Assembly: GCA_002411515.1 (NCBI GenBank)
Contig: DHTF01000107.1
Coordinates: forward strand, 127,510-174,159
Reading direction: 5' to 3'
Source of the DNA: Proteiniphilum sp. UBA5267
GTDB lineage: Bacteria > Bacteroidota > Bacteroidia > Bacteroidales > Dysgonomonadaceae
DNA: 46,650 bases
Part shown: positions 42,325 to 46,650 of the stretch, piece after piece
Layout of the letters: every line of letters begins with the position of its first letter
Position numbering within the stretch: position 1 is the stretch's first letter
Program-made: the position numbers and the translations under genes
Notes under the pieces: model-generated
Told to the model about the DNA's origin: nothing
The model's database searches: none
Seen by the model: the letters and a program-made list of their open reading frames with translations, nothing else

Positions 42325-43346
42325 TGATGAAACAAAATTTTCTGCAGATAATTTCACTGACCTTTTCGCTTGCTTTGTTTGCTTCCTGCAACACCGATGG
42401 TCAAAAAAAAACATACAGTTATCACCACGAACAGGGGGAGATTTTCGCTACGGGTTATCACATCAAATACGCCCATGGCCGGACACTAAAAGAGGAGATT
42501 GCGGCTGAACTTGATCGCTTCAATCTGTCGCTCAATCCTTTCATGGAGAATTCCATCATCACCAGGGTGAACCGCAACGAGCCGGTTAAACCCGATTCGC
42601 TGTTTGTCAATGTTTTTCGGAAATCAATGGAGATATCAGAAAAGTCGGGGGGTAAATTCGACATCACTGTCTCCCCGCTGATCAATGCATGGGGATTTGG
42701 GTTCCAGAACATGGATAGCGTCACGCCGGAAATAATCGATAGCCTGAGAAAATTCGTCGGTTATGAAAAAATATCTCTTGATCAGCACGGTCAGATCATC
42801 AAAAGCGATCCACGGGTTACAATTAACACATCAGCCATCGCAAAGGGATATGCCTGTGATGTGGTTGCCGACCTGCTGGAGCGGCATGGAGTGGAAAACT
42901 ACATGGTGGAAATTGGAGGTGAAATAACCGCCAGAGGGGTGAATGAAAAAGGCGAATGCTGGCGCATCGGCATCGATAAGCCAATCGATGATCAGCTGGG
43001 CATGCAACACGAGTTGCAGACGGTGATCTCTCTCTGCAATAAGGCGATGGCCACATCGGGAAATTATCGCAATTTCTACGTGAAAGATGGTAAAAAATAT
43101 GCCCACACCATTGACCCACAGACTGGCTACCCTTCAGAGCAGAATATCCTGGGAGCAACGGTCATAGCCGACGATTGCATGACCGCCGATGCTTTTGCAA
43201 CGGCATTTATGGCTATGGGAATCGAGCGGTCGAAAGAGGTTGCGAAAGAAATCCCCGGGCTGTATTACTATTTTATTTACGCGAAACCTGACAGCACTTT
43301 TGGAATTGCCTATTCCGATGGATTCGAACAATTTTTCGCCCGGTAA
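42321..43346 (+). CDS. apbE: FAD:protein FMN transferase (ApbE)
   Basis: 341 residues. A lipobox-type signal (A-L-F-A-S-C, about residues 14-20) predicts a periplasmic lipoprotein. Family motifs: F-D-I-T-V-S-P-L-I-N-A-W-G-F-G (~111-125), I-G-G-E-I-T-A-R-G, K-Y-A-H-T-I-D-P-Q-T-G-Y-P (~256-268) and the metal-binding A-D-D-C-M-T-A-D-A-F-A-T-A (~280-292). ApbE attaches FMN to Ser/Thr of exported redox proteins. I see no clear flavinylation-site partner in the window, so its target is elsewhere or unrecognised. Confidence 0.96.
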   Translation: MMMKQNFLQIISLTFSLALFASCNTDGQKKTYSYHHEQGEIFATGYHIKYAHGRTLKEEIAAELDRFNLSLNPFMENSIITRVNRNEPVKPDSLFVNVFRKSMEISEKSGGKFDITVSPLINAWGFGFQNMDSVTPEIIDSLRKFVGYEKISLDQHGQIIKSDPRVTINTSAIAKGYACDVVADLLERHGVENYMVEIGGEITARGVNEKGECWRIGIDKPIDDQLGMQHELQTVISLCNKAMATSGNYRNFYVKDGKKYAHTIDPQTGYPSEQNILGATVIADDCMTADAFATAFMAMGIERSKEVAKEIPGLYYYFIYAKPDSTFGIAYSDGFEQFFAR

Positions 43347-43365
43347 CCGACAAATTTCATTATTT

Positions 43366-44376
43366 ATGCGTATAGTACATTTATTACCATCTTTATTTTT
43401 TTTATTCTCCTGTTCCTTTGCAACACTGGCGCAGAAAAGCGACAGTGTCTCCTATCCGAATTTCAAAATGGACGGCACCTTGAAAAATAAGTTCGAAAGG
43501 GCCTCCGACACCGGTATGTCACGTTTCTCGGTACGCAACTCTCGCATAGGAGTAAAAGGTGACATCAACTCATATGCTTCCTATAGGGTGCAGGTGGAGC
43601 TTAGCAACGAAGGAAAGTTCAGTGTGCTCGACCTGAGCGGAACACTGGAACCAATAGAAGATTTCACTCTGACATTGGGACAAACAAGCATTCCGTTGTT
43701 CAATAGTTACATCGTCAGCCCTTCTGAAATGATGTTTGCCAACCGCGCTTTTCTGGGTAAATATTTCTTGAGTACACGCGACCTGGGTGTAAATGGAAAA
43801 TATGCATTCGATGTAGGCACTGTGCCGGTGACAATTGAAGCAGGTGTCTTTAATGGCAACACCATCAACAATCCTGTATGGAAAAATAATCTTGCTTACG
43901 GTGGTCGCCTGGGACTGGGAAATATGGATGGGTTGCGCTTTACAGCCAAAGCATACAACTATCCAAACAACGAAAGCAACCACTTCCTGTTCTATGGAGC
44001 GGACCTACGCTACGAAGCCAGTAGCTGGAAGGTAGAAACAGAGATCATGAAGAAGGAAAGCAGGACCGAAAACAACAGCGACATGCTCTCCTATTATCTG
44101 CAGGGTGCTTACCATATCCCAATCAAAACAAGAATGTTTGATTTTCTTAAACCAGCTATACGTTGGGACGCCATCGATGAACGATCTGACGAACCTGGAT
44201 TCGATGTAAACCGCCTCACCACCGGATTGGGATTCGGATTTACACAAGAAAAATTCTCCTCCATTCTCCGTCTGGATTATGAGTGGTATTTTGTGGATTA
44301 TGCAATGCCAATATTTGCAGAGAATGACGAAATGGATGCCGACAAATTTACCATTGAACTACTATTTACTTTTTAA
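43366..44376 (+). CDS. Outer-membrane porin, phosphate-selective O/P-like
   Basis: 336 residues from the ATG at 43366 (MRIVHLLPSLFFLF). The open frame extends back inside apbE, but this start gives a clean signal peptide (~1-20, S-F-A-T-L-A-Q). The mature protein alternates amphipathic strands such as S-R-I-G-V-K-G-D-I-N-S-Y-A-S-Y-R-V-Q-V-E-L and ends in a short strand with terminal Phe (L-L-F-T-F), as outer-membrane barrels do. Family members in Bacteroidota import small solutes or anions. It follows apbE after 19 nt. Confidence 0.85.
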   Translation: MRIVHLLPSLFFLFSCSFATLAQKSDSVSYPNFKMDGTLKNKFERASDTGMSRFSVRNSRIGVKGDINSYASYRVQVELSNEGKFSVLDLSGTLEPIEDFTLTLGQTSIPLFNSYIVSPSEMMFANRAFLGKYFLSTRDLGVNGKYAFDVGTVPVTIEAGVFNGNTINNPVWKNNLAYGGRLGLGNMDGLRFTAKAYNYPNNESNHFLFYGADLRYEASSWKVETEIMKKESRTENNSDMLSYYLQGAYHIPIKTRMFDFLKPAIRWDAIDERSDEPGFDVNRLTTGLGFGFTQEKFSSILRLDYEWYFVDYAMPIFAENDEMDADKFTIELLFTF

Positions 44377-44394
44377 TTGCAACAGAGAATAATC

Positions 44395-45780
44395 ATGAAA
44401 AAGATGCTATTACCCATGCTATTCCTCTCGCTCTTGGTGACAGGAATGAATTCGTGCTCGGGCGACCAATCGCCTCGCTCTCTCTTTCAGGGAGAAAACA
44501 GTGACCAGTGGAACAGCCGGGGCCATGTAACTCTCGACGACCAACATCTTGTGTTGAATGATGGAGCATCGATCACCCTGAAGAAAGGAGACTATACCGA
44601 TTTTGAATTCAATATCACAGTCCGCACCGTCAACAATGGAAAAGGGTTTATCGCCTTCCATACCGACGAAGAAGGTACAAAAGGTTACAGAGTAGCGATC
44701 CACAACGACAACGAAAGTCCCGAATGGTGGACTAAAACGGGAAGCCTGCTGGGAGTACGCAACCTGACCAAGTCGACAGTGACAAACGGCGAATGGTTCG
44801 ACATGCAAATTCGTGTACAAGGGAAAACCATCACGGTATCTTTGAATGGATTTCCTGCGGTGGAGTATACGGAACCGGCACAACCCTATCGCACAGCCAA
44901 CAATGCGACACAATTGCTTTCTTCCGGCACATTTATGATACAAAGTAGCGAAGGCACCATCGAAATAAAATCGATCTCTGTGACCCCACTGAGAAGCAAT
45001 AAAGAGGCAGCCCTACAGTCGGAAGTAGCCACAGATGAGACCGCTGATCCCATCATCAGGCTACATCAGGAAAATTTTCCTGTACTCGATTATCATGTAC
45101 ACCTCAAAGGGATGACTGCCGAAGAGGCTGCAGTCCGTTCACGCAAATTGGGTATCAACTATGCATTGGCACCCAACTGCGGCATCGGTTTTCCCATCAC
45201 GAATGACAGGGAAGTATTGGAATACCTGGAGTCCATGAAGGGGCAACCCTTCATTCAAGCAATGCAAGGAGAAGGCAGAGAGTGGCCAGAGACTTTCTCG
45301 AAAGAGGTACGCGACCAGTTCGATTATGTCTTTACCGACGCCATGACTTTTACCGACACCAAAGGGAGACGTACCCGCCTCTGGATGCCCGAAGAAGTGT
45401 TTATAGAAGATGAACAGGCATACATGGATCTCATTGTACAAAAAATTGTGGATGTGATGCAGGAACCGATGGATGTCTATGTGAATCCTACCTTTCTACC
45501 GGAAGTGATGAACAACCGTTATGATTCATTCTGGACCGAAGCACGCATGGATAAGGTGATTGCCGCCATGTCATCTACCGGCAAAGTTCTTGAGATTAAC
45601 AATCGATACAAGATTCCGAATCAGGCTTTTATTCTAAAGGCCAAAGAGGCCGGATTAAAGTTCACCTTCGGCACCAACAATGGCGATGGCGACTTCGGAA
45701 AACTGGAATATTGCATTCAGATGAAAGAGGCATGCGGACTCACCGCTGCAGATATGTACAAACCAATTATCAAAGAATAA
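44395..45780 (+). CDS. Lipoprotein with DUF1080 (laminin-G-like) and PHP-like metal-dependent domains
   Basis: 461 residues from the ATG at 44395; an in-frame TTG lies upstream at 44377. Signal peptide with lipobox (V-T-G-M-N-S-C, Cys21). Residues ~25-205 form the 3-keto-disaccharide hydrolase/DUF1080 domain (F-E-F-N-I-T-V-R, N-G-E-W-F-D-M-Q-I-R-V, I-T-V-S-L-N-G). Residues ~225-461 begin with D-Y-H-V-H (~232-236), the first metal motif of PHP phosphoesterases, and continue with I-N-N-R-Y-K and F-G-T-N-N-G-D. The fusion suggests a surface or periplasmic hydrolase acting on a carbohydrate. The reaction is unknown. It is the last gene of the plus-strand cluster. Confidence 0.8.
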   Translation: MKKMLLPMLFLSLLVTGMNSCSGDQSPRSLFQGENSDQWNSRGHVTLDDQHLVLNDGASITLKKGDYTDFEFNITVRTVNNGKGFIAFHTDEEGTKGYRVAIHNDNESPEWWTKTGSLLGVRNLTKSTVTNGEWFDMQIRVQGKTITVSLNGFPAVEYTEPAQPYRTANNATQLLSSGTFMIQSSEGTIEIKSISVTPLRSNKEAALQSEVATDETADPIIRLHQENFPVLDYHVHLKGMTAEEAAVRSRKLGINYALAPNCGIGFPITNDREVLEYLESMKGQPFIQAMQGEGREWPETFSKEVRDQFDYVFTDAMTFTDTKGRRTRLWMPEEVFIEDEQAYMDLIVQKIVDVMQEPMDVYVNPTFLPEVMNNRYDSFWTEARMDKVIAAMSSTGKVLEINNRYKIPNQAFILKAKEAGLKFTFGTNNGDGDFGKLEYCIQMKEACGLTAADMYKPIIKE

Positions 45781-45819
45781 AAAAACTTCCCGAAAGGTAA
45801 GGGTATCAAAAAAAATAGG

Positions 45820-45852
45820 CCCTCTCATCATCAAACATGAGAGGGTCTTTCT
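45820..45852 (+). terminator. Terminator of the DUF4199-apbE cluster (part of element B)
   Basis: CCCTCTCAT (45820-45828) pairs with ATGAGAGGG (45837-45845), followed by TCTTTCTT. It matches the hairpin after the RND pump gene at 8893-8926. Confidence 0.7.
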
Positions 45853-46161
45853 TGGGACCTTGTCCCTACCTTGTTCGGTATCCCTCCCTATATCCTTCGA
45901 ATATCCTTCGAATATCAATGGAGAGATAACGATCCATTACCAGTCTAATACCCTTCTATTACCCTTCTATTATCCGTGCAAGAAGCTTCTTCCTTTGTAT
46001 TTCAGGTTGCCGAAGGAGTGCCCCACATCCCGGATCCTTCGACTGTGGTGCCTCAACTCCTGCTCGGAGAGTAACTTCTCTTTCTCTTTTCTACTCTTTT
46101 TCGCTGCTGATATCCTCGAGTAGTGCCCCCTTCTACGGAAAATATTAAAATGAAAAAAGGC
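45820..46161 (+). repeat. Dispersed element B (inverted relative of 8671-8926) with an 11-bp-phased core
   Basis: Starts with the CCCTCTCAT hairpin. Then come eleven 11-mers at 45854-45974, for example CGAATATCCTT next to CGAATATCAAT, and CTTCTATTACC next to CTTCTATTATC. A variable middle (~45986-46100) follows, then the tail TTCTACGGAAAATATT through GAAAAAAGGC. The tail merges into the rpsP terminator. The open frame at 45860-46123 gives a Leu/Tyr/Pro-rich product that I regard as a by-product of the repeat. Element A has the same units in the same order in the opposite orientation, 37 kb away. Confidence 0.8.
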
Positions 46162-46185
46162 CATCTCAAGAATTTTGAGACAGCC
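46152..46185 (-). terminator. Terminator of rpsP
   Basis: On the minus strand GGCTGTCTCAA (46185-46175) pairs with TTGAGATGGCC (46169-46159), with G-U pairs and a 5-nt loop, followed by a run of six T. It begins 31 nt after the rpsP stop. Confidence 0.75.
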
Positions 46186-46215
46186 TCCTTTTCTTTAGTA
46201 GTATGTTGTCATTTT

Positions 46216-46650
46216 TTATTCAGCGGCTTCTGTTTTTTCTTCAGCTGTGGGCACTTCTTCTTTTACTTCTGCGGCAGGAGCTTCCACTGCTTCTTCCGCT
46301 TCAGCTACGGGAGTATTGGCGGCCTTTTCATCTGCCTTTTTCTTGGCCAATGCTTCAGCGCGTGCTTTGTTTATTTCCTTTTCAGCGTCCAATCTGGCTT
46401 TCTCTTCGGCACGTTGTTTTTCAGCATCTTTGCTCTTGAGAGACTGGCTGGTTTGCTGTTTATTGTTTTTCCATGCTTCGAATTTTCTTTCGGCTTCGGC
46501 TTCATCGAAAGCGCCTTTTGCAACACCACCTAGGAGGTGTTTCTTCATCAGTACTCCTTCGTCCGATAAAATATTCCGCACGGTGTCGGAGGGTTGTGCC
46601 CCCGATTGCAGCCAATACAAAGCTCTTTCGAAATCTAAAGTGATCGTAGC
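46216..46650 (-). CDS. rpsP: 30S ribosomal protein S16 with Ala/Glu/Lys-rich C-terminal extension (partial, N-terminus cut)
   Basis: 144 residues are visible; the start lies beyond the window. [24 protein letters not shown] is the conserved second half of S16, which binds 16S rRNA early in 30S assembly. The conserved part ends near [11 protein letters not shown]. It is followed by ~100 low-complexity residues rich in Ala, Glu and Lys, an extension common in Bacteroidota S16 and of unknown role. The gene is convergent with the DUF1080-PHP gene, with element B between. Confidence 0.97.
   Translation of the reverse strand, partial: ATITLDFERALYWLQSGAQPSDTVRNILSDEGVLMKKHLLGGVAKGAFDEAEAERKFEAWKNNKQQTSQSLKSKDAEKQRAEEKARLDAEKEINKARAEALAKKKADEKAANTPVAEAEEAVEAPAAEVKEEVPTAEEKTEAAE

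Noticed and set aside
43189..43365. Extended N-terminus of the porin frame inside apbE
   Set aside because: The signal peptide begins at the ATG at 43366; the upstream part lies in the coding region of apbE in another frame.
45860..46123. Plus-strand open frame in element B and the similar 65-codon minus-strand frame in element A (8722-8919)
   Set aside because: The matching peptides are explained by DNA similarity between the elements. The 11-bp periodicity and the large deletion in A do not respect the frame.

Overview
The window is a stretch of a Bacteroidota chromosome, most likely order Bacteroidales and possibly near Dysgonomonadaceae (Proteiniphilum/Petrimonas type). The evidence is the fused glucosamine-6-phosphate deaminase/PIG-L protein, Bacteroidota -7 boxes (TAnnTTTG) ahead of many genes, almost no Shine-Dalgarno sequences, a DUF4199 protein, and an S16 protein with a long Ala/Glu/Lys tail. 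The family placement is inference.

Layout. (1) 1-5681, minus strand: the N-terminal part of a NagB/PIG-L fusion (its C-terminus is cut by the window edge), a POT-like transporter and mutS2. (2) 5850-6110: tRNA-Met(CAT) with its own promoter and terminator. A degenerate copy of its middle third lies 81 bp upstream. (3) 6260-8343: a small accessory patch holding an MqsR-like toxin, a Panacea-domain antitoxin with an MqsA-type HTH, a DprA-like SLOG protein, and a frameshifted gene remnant. (4) 8671-8926: dispersed element A, whose core is a degenerate 11-bp tandem array. (5) 8943-13874: a heavy-metal RND efflux operon (DUF6769-like His-rich protein, membrane-fusion lipoprotein, CusA/CzcA pump) with a clear -33/-7 promoter. 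(6) 13913-37363: a 22-gene exopolysaccharide/capsule operon on the minus strand. It contains wza, wzc, two FdtA-type cupins, fdtC, fdtB, flippase, polymerase, eight glycosyltransferases (including a WecG/TagA type), a FemAB-like protein, a priming phosphotransferase, gmd, fcl, a DUF418 membrane protein and a GNAT enzyme. Its leader carries a perfect 19-bp inverted repeat. (7) 37867-40498: a secreted beta-helix protein, a small lipoprotein and a LuxR-type regulator. (8) 40829-45780: DUF4199, a GtrB-like glycosyltransferase, ApbE, a porin and a DUF1080-PHP lipoprotein. (9) 45820-46161: element B, an inverted relative of element A, followed by the 3' part of rpsP.

How the genes fit together. The polysaccharide locus looks like a Wzx/Wzy pathway. 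The phosphotransferase loads the first sugar on undecaprenyl phosphate, the glycosyltransferases extend it, Gmd/Fcl supply GDP-L-fucose, and FdtA/B/C convert dTDP-4-keto-6-deoxyglucose made elsewhere to dTDP-Fuc3NAc. Wzx and Wzy flip and polymerise, and Wzc and Wza control length and export.

The least explained items are the paired 11-bp-phased elements A and B, the toxin/Panacea/SLOG three-gene operon with a palindrome inside its promoter, the wza leader inverted repeat, the tRNA-Met fragment, and an FdtA paralogue lacking one active-site histidine. All similarity statements are from reading; no search was run.
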